DNA from: Yamagishiella unicocca
Lineage: Eukaryota; Chlorophyta; Chlorophyceae; Chlamydomonadales; Volvocaceae
NCBI GenBank assembly: GCA_003116995.1
Contig: BDSL01000066.1
Location: forward strand, 1 to 64,000
Direction of reading: 5' to 3'
DNA length: 64,000 nucleotides
Shown here piece by piece: positions 32,390 through 43,470 of this stretch. A program made the position numbers and the translations under genes. A model generated the notes under the pieces. The model made no database searches. It was given only the letters and a program-made list of their open reading frames with translations, and was not told the origin of the DNA. Numbering within the stretch: position 1 is the first letter of the stretch; each line of letters opens with the position of its first letter.

Positions 32390-34440
32390 TCCCGTGTCCC
32401 TTGTCAGCAGGATCCCCGGACGAGATCCCAGGCCTGCAGTCTACAGTCTACGTTCAGGGCTTCGCGAGCTCCGTCGGCCGATTGGTTACCCAGGTCACCA
32501 TGTTGCTGTGACGGCTTCGCTGCTTCGCACAACATGGCGCATTTTCGCGCAAAGTGCGACGGTTGTAACCCCTTCCCGTCCCTCCCTCACCGTGTCCCGT
32601 GTCAGCAGGATCCCCGGACGAGATCCCAGGCCTGCAGTCTACAGTCTACGTTCAGGGCTTCGCGAGCTCCGTCGGCCGATTGGTTACCCAGGTCACCATG
32701 TTGCTGTGACGGCTTCGCTGCTTCGCACAACACGGCGCATTTTCGCGCAAAGTGCGACTGTTGCAACCCCTTCCCGTCCCTCCCTCACCGTGTCCCTTGT
32801 CAGCAGGATCCCCGGACGAGATCCCAGGCCTGCAGTCTACAGTCTACGTTCAGGGCTTCGCGAGCTCCGTCGGCCGATTGGTTACCCAGGTCACCATGTT
32901 GCTGTGACGGCTTCGCTGCTTCGCACAACATGGCGCATTTTCGCGCAAAGTGCGACGGTTGTAACCCCTTCCCGTCCCTCCCTCACCGTGTCCCGTGTCA
33001 GCAGGATCCCCGGACGAGATCCCAGGCCTGCAGTCTACAGTCTACGTTCAGGGCTTCGCGAGCTCCGTCGGCCGATTGGTTACCCAGGTCACCATGTTGC
33101 TGTGACGGCTTCGCTGCTTCGCACAACACGGCGCATTTTCGCGCAAAGTGCGACTGTTGCAACCCCTTCCCGTCCCTCCCTCACCGTGTCCCGTGTCAGC
33201 AGGATCCCCGGACGAGATCCAAGGCGTGCAGTCTACAGTCTACGCTCGGGGGCTTCGCTAGCCCCGCCGGCCGTTTGGGTAAGCAGGTCACCATGTTGCT
33301 GTGACGGCTTCGCTGCTTCGCACAACATGGCGCATTTTCGCGCCAAATGCGACGATTGTAACCCCTTCCCGTCCCTCCCTCACCGTGTCCCGTGTCAGCA
33401 GGATCCCCGGACGAGATCCAAGGCGTGCAGTCTACAGTCTACGCTCGGGGGCTTCACTAGCTCCGTCCGCCGTTTGGGTAAGCAGGTCACCGTGTTGCTG
33501 TGACGGCTTCGCTGCTTCGCACAACACGGCGCATTTTCGCGCCAAATGCGACGGTTGTAACCCCTTCCCGTCCCTCCCTCACCGTGTCCCGTGTCAGCAG
33601 GGGACTAAATCCAAGGCGTGCCGTCTACAGTCTACGCTCGGGGGCTTCGCTAGCTCCGCCGGCCGTTTGGGTAAGCAGGTCACCATGTTGCTGTGACGGC
33701 TTCGCTGCTTCGCACAACACGGCGCACTTTCGCGCCAAAGTGCGACGGTTGTAACCCCTTCCCGTCCCTCCCTCACCGTGTCCCGTGTTAGCAGGGGACT
33801 GGATCCAAGGCCTGCAGTCTATAATCTACGTTCGGGGGCTTCGCTAGCTCCGCCGGCCGTTTGGGTAAGCAGGTCACCATGTTGCTGTGACGACTTCGCT
33901 GCTTCGCACAACACGGCGCATTTTCGCGCCAAATGCGACGATTGTAACCCCTTCCCGTCCCTCCCTCACCGTGTCCCGTGTCAGCAGGATCCCCGGACGA
34001 GATCCAAGGCGTGCAGTCTTCAGTCTACGCTCGGGGGCTTCGCTAGCTCCGCCGGCCGTTTGGGTAAGCAGGTCACCATGTTGCTGTGACGGCTTCGCTG
34101 CTTCGCACAACACGGCGCATTTTCGCGCCAAATGCGACGATTGTAACCCCTTCCCGTCCCTCCCTCACCGTGTCCCGTGTCAGCAGGATCCCCGGACGAG
34201 ATCCAAGGCGTGCAGTCTACAGTCTACGCTCGGGGGCTTCACTAGCTCCGTCCGCCGTTTGGGTAAGCAGGTCACCGTGTTGCTGTGACGGCTTCGCTGC
34301 TTCGCACAACACGGCGCATTTCCGCGCCAAGAGCGATGATTGTAACCCCTTCTCGTCCCTCCCTCCGTCCCTCCGTGTCAGGATCTCGTCCAGGGATCCT
34401 GACCCCAAGGCCTGCAGTCTACAGTCTACGTTCGGGGGGG
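32390..34440. repeat. 198-bp satellite array, unit A
   Basis: Ten tandem copies, marked by gttgctgtgacggcttcgct at 198 bp steps (about 32500, 32699, 32898 and on). The first four alternate slightly (ABAB). Later ones share a gctagctccgccggccg variant, and some have lost ~12 bp around ggatccccggacg. The unit is exactly 66 codons in the best copies, so two plus-strand frames stay open for over 1 kb. Confidence 0.95.
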
Positions 34441-34564
34441 GTGGGGGCCCAAAGGTTTGAAAGGAGGCTGTTAAGACGGGGCTCCGGTGTGGCCGCTGTG
34501 TGAACGGGTTTGGGTCGGATGAGGCTCAGCCTTCCCGTCGGGGGCGTTTCAATGTGAGCACGAC

Positions 34565-35170
34565 CGGACCAATGGGAGGAAGGGAGTCGCGGCTTGACGT
34601 CAACGACAGCGACCCACGGGAACGCAATCGACGAGAGTACTGGCAGCGCTCTGTGATATTACGATCCAAGTTACCAATGGGAGGAAGGAAGTCGCGACTT
34701 GGTGCAAACGACAGCGACCCACGGGAACACAATTGAAGAGCGCAGCGCTCTTTGACATTACGATCCAAGTTACCATGGGAGGAAGGAAGTCGCGGCTTGA
34801 TGCCAACGATCGACAGTGACCCACGGGAACACAATCGAAGAACGCAGCGCTCTTTGACATTACGATCCAAGTAACCATGGGAGGAAGAAAGTCGCGACTT
34901 GGTGCAAACGACAGCGACCCTCGGGAACACAATCGACGAGAGTACTGGCAGCGCTCTTTGATATTACGTTCCAAGTTACCAATGGGAGGAAGGGAGTCGC
35001 GGCTTAATGCCAACGATCGACAGTGACCCACGGGAACACTGTCGAAGAGTGCATTGGCAGCGCTCTTTGATACTACGATCCAAGTTACCAATGGGAGGCA
35101 GGGAGTCGCGGCTTGATGCCAACGATCGATAGTGACCCACGGGAAACAATCGATGAGCGCAGCGCTCTTT
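34565..35170. repeat. Palindromic minisatellite, unit A left part
   Basis: Tandem units of ~90-105 bp containing gggaacacaatcgaagagcg, the palindrome AAGAGCGC(A/attggca)GCGCTCTT, attacgatccaagttacca and gggaggaagggagtcgcg. The array stops at ~35170, where foreign sequence begins. Confidence 0.92.
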
Positions 35171-35417
35171 TGTCAAGCCCATCGTCGGCACGTGCATTTC
35201 GTGGGCAGCTGGGCCCTATGTCTCGACTGCCTGTTGCTGTATTACGTGTTTATCTGTAGTATTGCACCACGTCTCTCTGAGAGGCATGGCTTGAGTGCTG
35301 CGCTGGCAGCTGCGCCGGTTGGTTCTGGAGCCGCGGGCTCCAGGCAGGAGAACCGTACGGCGGGGGCGCGGCCTGCGCGCGCGCGTGCTTTCAGAGCGCA
35401 ACACCGATAGTCTCGGT

Positions 35418-35658
35418 GTTGCGCGATGCTACGAGAAGTTGGAGTAGAGTGTAGTGGCCTGATCAACCATTGTCGCGCTCGCAAACAACTCGGCGCTATC
35501 CGCAACCACCCTCAGCAACCATATAGCCCCCACTAGGCTGGACCTCTAGTGCTTATTGCCGCTGGCTGGTATAGCCAACGGATTTAGGACGGAGAGGCTG
35601 GGCCTTACAGGCCGGGAAGCTAACACCTCCGATCGGGGCCAATTAGCATCGCGCAACA
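35418..35658. mobile_element. LTR-like sequence with TG...CA ends
   Basis: About 240 bp starting TGTTGCGCGATGCTA and ending TAGCATCGCGCAACA, perfect 15-bp inverted ends (17 bp counting flanking GG/CC). An internal catatag could be a TATA. It is followed by TGGCGTCAGTGGAGG, reminiscent of an initiator-Met tRNA primer binding site. A second gcgcaacaccga lies just to the left (35397-35408). No matching second LTR and no clear target-site duplication were found. Confidence 0.5.
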
Positions 35659-35882
35659 CCTGGCGTCAGTGGAGGTAGTGTTCGCTATAGACCAACCCAT
35701 CGGTGGAGTCCGAGGTTGCGCCAAGGCCACGCAGTTGGCCGGGGAGCGCCTTCCCTACGAGAATCGGTGACGATCGATTTCCATCTAGGTCGCATTGCCT
35801 GCAGCCCGTTAGGGCGTAAGATTGTTCTCTTCAGCAAGCCTGCTTTGCAGCATATTGTACAGCATATGTAGAGATATTGGGG

Positions 35883-36420
35883 GGTCAGGGACATTATGCG
35901 CGGGCTGTGGCTTTTGACATGTGTTGGGGGGTCAGGGACCTTATGCGCGGGCTGTGGCTTTCGCCATGTGTTGGGGGGTCAGGGTCCTTATGCGCGGGCT
36001 GTGGCTACTGCCATGTGTTGGGGGGTCAGGGACCTTATGCGCGGGCTGTGGCTTTTGCCATGTGTTGGGGGGTCAGGGACCTTATGCGCGGGCTGTGGCT
36101 TTTGCCATGTGTTGGGGGGTCAGGGACCTTATGCGCGGGCTGTGGCTTTTGCCATGTGTTGGGGGGTCAGGGACCTTATGCGCGGGCTGTGGCTTTTGCC
36201 ATGTGTTGGGGGTCAGGGATCTTCTGCGCGGGCTGTGGCTTTTGCCATGTGTTGGGGGGTCAGGGACCTTATGCGCGGGCTGTGGCTTTTGCCATGTGTT
36301 GGGGGGTCAGGGACCTTATGCGCGGGCTGTGGCTTTCGCCATTCAGGGAACTTATGCGCGGGCTGTGGCTACTGCCATGTGTTGGGAAGGTGAGGAGGGG
36401 GGTCAGGGACCTTATGCGCG
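35883..36420. repeat. 47-bp tandem array
   Basis: About eleven copies of a 47-bp unit (ggtcagggaccttatgcgcg, ggctgtggcttttgccatg, tgttgggg), with a few truncated ones at the right end. As 47 is not a multiple of 3, translation cycles through three frames; the resulting ORFs are artefacts. Confidence 0.95.
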
Positions 36421-36454
36421 CTGTGGCGTTTGCCATGTGTTTGGAAGGGGAGGG

Positions 36455-36850
36455 AGTCAGGGTGGACGGCGTATGGCAGCTGGCTCTTTGCCTGCAGTTG
36501 AGGTGACCCATTCTGGAGATCTTTGGACAAGCACGTACGCAAAATTATCTTGACAGGTGGGTACAGAATGGTTTGTGCGCTGTCTGGTGCTCTACGTTAC
36601 CAACCCACACTATGTTAACCAAACCAAAACACGGCTCGCTCCCCGCGGATTACAGGCGGCGGAGCGTTTTTCAGGTGCTGGTGATGCGGCGATGACGACA
36701 AGCGCCGTTGCTACCACTGCGGCCGGCGGCAACTCGATCCCGACTGTAGCGACATTTCTGGGCAGGCACACTGTACGGCAAGGTAAGCACGGTTGAGTCC
36801 GGGCCCGGGGGTGGCTCGATGGGTTTCGGGTTTGGGGGTGAGGTACGTAT
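36455..36850. repeat. Duplicated segment, copy 1
   Basis: Shares ggctctttgcctgcag, aaccaaa...gctccccgcggatta, gctggtgatgcgg and cgttgctaccactgcggccggcggcaact, in order, with 37305-37740. Confidence 0.8.
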
Positions 36851-37203
36851 GGCCAGGGCAGGCAGGGATGGGTGGGCTTCGGAGTTTATGTACGGCATGT
36901 GCTGGGCTGGTTTTGGGGTCGCGTACGGCATGCTTCGGGCTTGGGTTTGGTACGAAGTAAGCGCGGCATGCGGTGGGCTCGGGCTTGGGTTGGAGTTCTC
37001 ATGTGCCGGCCGGGATTTATCTGTTGCATTAGGGATTAGGGATGGGGTAGGCAGGGCCCTTCAGGAGCTTTGCATTTGGGAATAGGTTTTTGCCTGCGGC
37101 AGCACGGCTGCGTGCTCGCGGGCAGGTTCATATCGCCGTCTTCGACCGGTGCGTGTGGATGAGGGCGGGGTGATTGCGTTCAGAGCACGAGGACTCTGGT
37201 ACG
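36851..37203. other. No gene seen
   Basis: G- and T-rich stretch with recurring gtacggcatg and gggttt texts. No recognisable feature. Confidence 0.5.
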
Positions 37204-37279
37204 TTTTTAGGATGCTTGCGAGGCGGCGGTGACGTGAATGGCGCTTCACGTCACCGCCGCATCGCAAGCATCCTAAAAA
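37204..37279. other. Hairpin with 35-bp stem
   Basis: Left arm 37204-37238 (tttttaggatgcttgcg ... ggtgacgtgaa) pairs with 37245-37279, with one mismatch and a 6-nt loop (tggcgc). It lies between the two copies of the duplicated segment, and the tip of an inverted duplication is one explanation. If transcribed, it would form a stable stem of small-RNA precursor size. Confidence 0.9.
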
Positions 37280-37304
37280 AGCTCCGGCTCCCTGACTATA
37301 ATTG

Positions 37305-37740
37305 AGCAGGCATGACGTAAGGCAACCGGCTCTTTGCCTGCAGCTGAGGCGGCCCATCCCGGAGACATCTTGGCAGGTGGGTTCCTCCCGAGCTGTACAT
37401 GTTTGTTGTCGTAATCGTCTCCCTGCGTGGGTCGCGAACGAACATCCAACGGATGTCGCTTTCAGTGTTGATGCGTACGCTGTGTGACACAAATAAATAA
37501 CCTTATTACAAAATGTGAACCAAACCCAAAACTGCTCCCCGCGGATTATTACAGACGGTGGAGCGTCTTCATATGCTGGTGATGCGGCTGTACGCGCCGT
37601 TGCTACCACTGCGGCCGGCGGCAACTCGAGCTCGACCGCAGCGAGCGACATTATTGAGCAGGCACAACGTAAGGCAAGGTACGCACAGTTGTGTCCGGGC
37701 ACGGGGGTGGCCCGTTGGGTTTCGGTTTTTTTCAGCATGA
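37305..37740. repeat. Duplicated segment, copy 2
   Basis: Diverged direct copy of 36455-36850. Includes ggctctttgcctgcagctgagg and the ctccccgcggatta block. Confidence 0.8.
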
Positions 37741-38643
37741 TGCTGCCTGTTGCTTGTTCACGTGCCCACTGCGCGTTTTCGACCAAGATTGCTCGCAACG
37801 TGCACGCCTGCCGTGGAGAATCGATCGGGCGGGGCAAGGTATCTGCTGCACTGCTCAGCCAGTACTTCAGCCAGCCAACCAAACCTCCAGCGTCAGCCAC
37901 CCGTCAGCCACCCGCGCAGCCTTCAGCAGCCAGCTTTCTTGCAGCAGTGATCCAGCCTTCGGTGCAGCGGATACCTCGCCCCACCCTTCGTCCCGGCGTT
38001 CCCTTTGTGCCAAACACGTCACCGTTGTGCACCTTGCACCAACTACTATTACATGCCCCCACTCCCTCCTACTCCGTATCCACTTTGCCACCCTGCCTAC
38101 ATCGCCCGAGCTCTCCTGCTCTTCGTTCGTCGCTCGAGGACTACGTGCAACTGCGCCCCGGCCGGAGCTCCCTGCCTGCTGCGAGGATCTGCGCCTGCAA
38201 GGACCGGAGAGGAGTTCCACCATACTCGGCACTGCAACCGCCGCCTACCCGCTGCTGGTGACCACCTAAGGTGAGATATGTAGGTTCTCTTCAGCAAGCC
38301 TGCTTTGCAGCATACTGTGTGTTCGTTGTTTCTGTGCAGAAGCAACCAGCCATTCCGGCGCTGAGCGATCCGATCGCAATTTACTTGCCGTTAGGCCGAC
38401 AATAGGCAACTCAACGCTCGACGACCTGTTTCCAATACCGACGGCTTCGTCGTGTTCGCCTTCGTGTTTTCCCTTGCTGTCCGTAGGCCGACGGTGAGTA
38501 GTGTGAGGGTCCGCCCCTTCGCGTGGAGTCAGCCGTCGCGAAGGGTATGTGAAGTGGCCCTCCGCTGCTTGCCGCCGGTCGACCGGTAACAGCACAGCGT
38601 CTACCGCAGTCAGGTTTCCGTTCTTGCACATCGGCAGCAGTAG
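37741..38643. other. Leader-like region before gag
   Basis: Pyrimidine-rich, with only short frames. It contains ggttctcttcagcaagcctg (38284 on), a ~35 bp direct repeat of text just before the 47-bp array (35828 on). It could be the untranslated leader of the retroelement that follows. Confidence 0.35.
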
Positions 38644-41600
38644 GTGTCTCATGTCTCGGCGCGGGACTTCGGAGCCCGATCCTGGGGCTGCCAGGGCAGC
38701 CGCGGGGGTGCCTTACCTCGCGGCTGCTGCCCGCTACTCCGGCACCCTGGCCGCTGGCGTGCAACAGCTGCAACCATGGCTCCGCGGCAGCCGCCTGCGG
38801 GGCGGGCCGGCGACTCCCCACCACCGGCGGAACAGCGGACGCCCCTGAACGCCGTCACAGCAGCGGCAGCCGGGAGCATACCTGCGTCTCATGGCAGGCG
38901 TGCTGCCGCCTCTGCTCGGTCGGCCTGGCCGAGTCATCGCCATCGTCCCCCGCCCAGGTCCCCCTCGGACTCGAGCGCCGACGAGAGCTACCATGCCCCG
39001 TCCGGGCAAGACGACAGCGACGATGAGGGCACGGATTGGGAATCGGAGGTCGCCCAGTCGGAGCTGGCTCGTCTCTTTGCTCCCGGGTCCGGCCCCTTGC
39101 CGCCACGCCGCCAACGGACGCGCGCGAGGTGGCCGGTCCACACTGGGCTCGAGGCCTTGTTGGGGCAGCAGTCGCAGGTCGCGCGTGAGGCACCAGCAGC
39201 TGCGGCGCCCCGGCGCCGCTCACATCGTGCCTTGCCCAACCCTCGGGGTGACTGCCCACCTGGGCCCGACCGCAGCCAGCCGGCGCCCCCGAGCGACATG
39301 CAGGAGGCCGTGAAGGAGACCGTGCGGGCCACGCTCAGGGAGATGTTGCAGTGGGAGCTGCGAGGCCTGCTTAACCTGGGTGGCGCCGCCGTGGTGCCAG
39401 GTGCTCCACAAGTGTTCACGGTGTCACCGCTGCTGGTGGGCGCAGCTGCGCCGGCGGTACAGGTGTCTGCGCTGCCGACGGGCTCCACGCCAGGGCTCTC
39501 CATCGCCGCACTGCCCTCTCACGGACTGCCAGTGGGCGTCATGATGACGGCTCACGGCGGCAAGGACCCGAAGGCGCTTGACGCGAAATGGGACGGAGGC
39601 GTTGAAGGGCGAATGACCGGGTGGCCAGCCTGGGCGTGGCGCCGTGACCCACACCTGCACACGGCACCAGGCAGCTTACCTTGAGGCAGGCGGGAAGCCG
39701 GAGGAGTATCGCGGCCAAGGGGTGGGCGACCTCAAGCACATCGTCCTGTTCTGGCTGGATGAAGCGATTGCGGCGATGCGCCACTCTGACAAGCCGATGC
39801 AGGCGGCCCTGGCTCAGTTCCGGCTAGGGCGTGGCTAGTCGGGCCAGGCAGCGTACAACAGGCTGAGGGTGCTGGTGGCACACTGTGATGCGGAGCTCAC
39901 CACGCCGGCCTGCAGGGACAGACCTTCCTGAATGGCGTACCGTACAGCGAGTTCCCGCGCCTACGCGCCGCCCTGGACACCGCGTACAACGCTGCCGCAG
40001 CGGCCTTCAGGCTCACGGCAGCACCGGGCCGCAAGTATCACCCGACTGCCGAGAATGTGCGGGACTGGATTGAGGACGCCCAGGAGCACCTTGGGCTCGA
40101 TGCGGACACACCCGCTGACATCGGCACCAGGGCCATGGGCGAGTCACGAGTGCACACGCGGCGAGTGCTTGCGGGGCCCACACTCGGGCCACAGGAAGCG
40201 CTGCTGGCCAAGCTGGGCATGACGGCTGGCAGTGCAGTGGTGCGGCCTAAGCCGCCGGGAGCGCGGCAGTGGTGCCCCACGCACCAGACACAAAATCACC
40301 GCGAGGATGATTGCTTTGCCTTCCGCAAGGCGCTGAAGGAGGGCGAGCAGGTGGCAGCACGGCTCATCCACTCCGGAGACTGCTTGGAAGCCGCGCGACA
40401 GCGACGACGACAAAGCTTTGGGGGAGCGGGCGACCGATGGACAAGGGCATCCGCATGTCCACGTCGGTGTCAGCGTACCCACGTACGGGCGAGAGTTTGG
40501 GGTCGCCCATGTCTTCACCACCACAGCGGCCGCGATGGGTGGTGTCATGCAAGACCAGCTGCCGCTGTCGTTCCTGCCGGCTTCGCGACCGCAGTGTGCC
40601 GGGAGGGATCCGACGGCGCCCGTACCCAAGCTCCCTCCCACGGGTGCTCCTTCGCCGCCGGCGGCAGTCAAGCCGGCCATCGCCACCGGCCGACCGCGGC
40701 GTCAGCACCCGCACCCGGTCAGCGATGCCGTGCTGGCAGGCCTGGCAGTGGCACTTGAAAAGCTTGGCATGTGTGTTCGTCGCGTGGCGTCGGTTGCTGC
40801 ACCTGGCTTCGGTGGAAGGTGCCGCGGTGATGGCGCAGCAGCTCAAGGCCAAACGCCGGCAGGGCAATCTGCTGGTGCTGCGGCAGGAGTCGCTGGCTAC
40901 AGGTGTGTCTCACCGTGGCATGATGGCGGCACACACGCTGCCCGACTCTGCGAGCCAGGTGACTGTGCTACAGCGGATGGTCAAGCCAGGCAGTGGGCGT
41001 TGCGGGCGGAGTACGGCACCGGCATCATGGTGCAGACCCTAAGCGGTACGACACAGGAGCTCGCCCGAGTGGCTGGTGGGCTGGCACTCACCGTCGCGGC
41101 TGGCACTCCACAAGCACATACGGTGACGGTCGAGTGCTTCATCGTCCCGGGGCCTCAAGCATTCGACCTCCTGCTGGGTACGCTGTGGCTGGAGGATGTC
41201 TATCGTCTCGTGCTGGACTTCGGTCGCCGGGTATTGGGGTGCCGTCTGCCGGGGCGGGGCCTCGACCAGTCAACAATAGAGCTGCCACTGGTTCCCCTGC
41301 CAGATGCGGGCTCAGGCGCCCCTGCCGCTGCCACTGTGGTCGCTGCGTCACAGTCATCAACGCCACTGCGGCCACCACAAGCACTGCCGCCGTCGCCGCA
41401 CGCACTGCCGCCGCCATCGTCGCCGCCACCATCGCCGCCGCCACCGCCGCCGCCACTGACGCCGCCGCTGCAAGCGCCACTGTCGCCACCACCGCCACCG
41501 TCGCTGACGCAGCCGTTGACGCCGCCGCCGCAGCTGCAGCCACCACCGCCACTGCCGCCGCCATCTCCGCCGCCGTCACAAAAGCCGCTGTCGCCGCCGC

Positions 41601-41902
41601 GAGCGCCGCCACCGCCGCCACCGCAGCTGTTGTTACAGCCAACGCCAGCACCGCAAGCGCAGCCGCAGTTGCCGCTGACACCACCTGTGCCGCCGTCGCT
41701 GCCATTGCCTCCATCGCCATTGCCGCCGCTGCCGCCACCGCTGCCACCATCGCCGCCACCACGACCGCCGCCGCTGCAGCCGCCGGACAATCCCCTGCCG
41801 CCAGCGCCCGAGCAGCACGGACTGGGGGGGGGAGGCCAATATCCACTTAAAAGAGCTGAGAAGCCTTGCGAGGCTGGCAAACTATATATACCAGCTCTAT
41901 AG
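38644..41902 (+). pseudogene. Broken LTR-retroelement gag-protease
   Basis: The plus strand carries retroelement parts split over frames. 38644-39684 is a gag-like ORF (MQEAVKETVRATLREML). From 39644 another frame has a capsid-like stretch (LKHIVLFWLDEAIAAMR), and 39935-40430 ends in a zinc knuckle WCPTHQTQNHREDDCF (C-x2-H-x5-H-x4-C). A retropepsin follows: the active-site loop reads HTLPDSASQVTVL, with DSA in place of the usual D-S/T-G, in one frame (~40930), and the C-terminal half FDLLLGTLWLEDV...LDFGRRVL in another (~41160-41240). A Pro-rich tail runs to a stop at 41902. No reverse transcriptase, RNase H or integrase is visible. The order fits a Ty3/Gypsy-type element that has lost pol. 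Confidence 0.65.
41370..41800. repeat. CCG/CCA-rich poly-proline tract
   Basis: Imperfect triplet-rich sequence giving PPSPPPPPPP-type peptide after the protease domain. It also reads open as Ala-rich ORFs on both strands, which I regard as artefacts. Confidence 0.8.
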
Positions 41903-41942
41903 CCAAGTGGTCCGAGAGCCTTTTCGGCAGTTGAGGCGTTTG

Positions 41943-42291
41943 ATGGAAGGGGAGCAGCTGCTGCCCTGCTGCATGGAGATGGACCATGCACACAGGCTGG
42001 CACTGGACGTGCTTGGAGCTGCTGAAGAATCCGGAGGGGGAGCGGTTCTGCCCGCGCTGCCGGGAGCTGGGTCTGGGGAGGCCGCAGGGCCCCGTGCGGT
42101 GGTGGCGGGTGCAGCGGGATGAGGAAGCGGCGGCGTTGGATGGGCGCAAGGTGCAGCGCTTAGAGCAGGGAGAGGGCAGGGGCAAGGGCAAGAAGGTTCG
42201 GCGGAGGGAAGGGGTGTTGGAGTATCAGGGGGGGCCTTGGCACGGCCACGGTACTTCGTGGTGCGCTGGCCTGGGGGTGAATCGGAGGAGG
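41943..42291 (+). pseudogene. PHD-finger-like remnant, retroelement tail
   Basis: One frame gives GEQLLPCCMEMDHAH; the next, overlapping at catgcacacagg, gives TGWHWTCLELL, NPEGERFCPRCREL and then a basic tail (GKGKKVRRREG). Together they follow the second half of a PHD finger (C-x2-C, GWHxxCL, P.G.W.CP.C) with a one-base frameshift. PHD fingers are known in some algal and animal retroelements, so it probably belongs to the gag-protease element upstream. Confidence 0.45.
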
Positions 42292-42635
42292 TAACCCTGC
42301 CGAGGGCACGTCGCATGCTTGTGTGAGGTGGGCATGTGAGGGCTTGTTCAGGCGTTGGGCTAGAGGACTGGCGAGCGTCTAGCATGGCGAGGGATGCGGT
42401 GGGGTTGGTGTACGGCTGGGCACTGCGGATAAGGGTCGGCGTTGCTGGTGCTGTGACCAGTGCTGGACACTGTGAGGCTGGAAACGGCTCGGGGTGGTGC
42501 CGGTGTGGTCCGTTGAGGCAACTAGGGAGATGAGGCGCTTCTGCCGCCTCGGCCTGGCTCTGTTGGACTGTAGTCGGGCGTGTCTGAGTTCGTTTGGGCC
42601 GTGGACTTTCTCGTGTGCGCGTAGGTCATTGTGCT

Positions 42636-43470
42636 AACGGGAACACTATCGAAGAGCGCAGCGCTCTTAGACATTACGATCCAAGTTACCATGAGAGGAA
42701 GGGAGTCGCGGCTTGATGCCAATGACAGGGACCCACGGGAACACTATCGAAGAGCGCATTGGCAGCGCTCTTTGATATTACGATCCAAGTTACCAATGGG
42801 AGGAAGGGAGTCGCGACTTGGTGCAAACGACAGCGACCCACGGGAATATTACAATCTAAGCGAGGCTTCCCAGTTAAGGGACAAAGGCTTATTGCCGCTT
42901 ACGCCGGGGGTCGAAGAGCGCATTGCCAGCGCTCTTTGATATTACGATCCAAGTTACCATGAGAGGAAGGGAGTCACGGCTTGATGCCAATGACAGCGAC
43001 CCACGGGAACACTATCGAAGAGCGCATTGGCAGCGCTCTTTGATATTACGATCCAAGTTACCAATGGGAGGAAGGGAGTCGCGACTTGGTGCAAACGACA
43101 GCGACCCACGGGAATATTACAATCTAAGCGAGGCTTCCCAGTTAAGGGACAAAGGCTTATTGCCGCTTACGCCGGGGGTCGAAGAGCGCATTGCCAGCGC
43201 TCTTTGATATTACGATCCAAGTTACCATGAGAGGAAGGGAGTCACGGCTTGATGCCAATGACAGCGACCCACGGGAACACTATTGAAGAGCGCATTGGCA
43301 GCGCTCTTTGATATTACGATCCAAGTTACCAATGGGAGGAAGGGAGTCGCGACTTGGTGCAAACGACAGCGACCCACGGGAATATTACAATCTAAGCGAG
43401 GCTTCCCAGTTATGGGACAAAGGCTTATTGCCGATTACGCCAGTGACCCCCGGGGGGCGATTAGTGGCAG
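42636..43470. repeat. Palindromic minisatellite, unit A right part
   Basis: Continuation of the 34565-35170 array, with a higher-order period of 268 bp (for example cattgccagcgctctttgat at ~42920 and ~43188). Each higher-order unit adds aatattacaatctaagcgag and a cccagttaagggac block. Confidence 0.92.

Larger units (their letters stand above)
35171..42635. mobile_element. 7.5 kb insert inside the minisatellite
   Basis: Unit B has an uninterrupted minisatellite, whereas in A the array halts at gcgcagcgctctttt (~35170) and resumes at cgggaacactatcgaagagc (~42636). Between them lie an LTR-like sequence, a 47-bp tandem array, a duplicated segment, a long hairpin and a gag/protease/PHD pseudogene. 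It may be several nested events; a single element with matching ends is not shown. Confidence 0.7.

Noticed and set aside
32207..33503. 365- and 414-codon plus-strand ORFs over the satellite
   Set aside because: They consist of the 198-bp unit repeated; the unit length is a multiple of three. Unit B breaks the frames and no domain is recognisable.
32390..36420. CRISPR-like repeat arrays
   Set aside because: The 198-bp and 47-bp repeats are head-to-tail without unique spacers and lie in eukaryotic DNA, so they are satellites, not CRISPR.
35877..36553. ~210-codon ORFs over the 47-bp array with a repeated CWGVRDLMRGLW motif
   Set aside because: The 47-bp period cycles through all frames and produces three equivalent ORFs, so coding is unlikely.
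41895..41950. tRNA-like A box (tagccaagtgg)
   Set aside because: The A-box match is good but no B box or cloverleaf follows within tRNA distance, so neither a tRNA nor a SINE is supported.
41139..42003. Minus-strand Ala- and Gly-rich ORFs at 41.1-42.0 kb
   Set aside because: They are antisense readings of the CCG/CCA proline tract and show no independent features.
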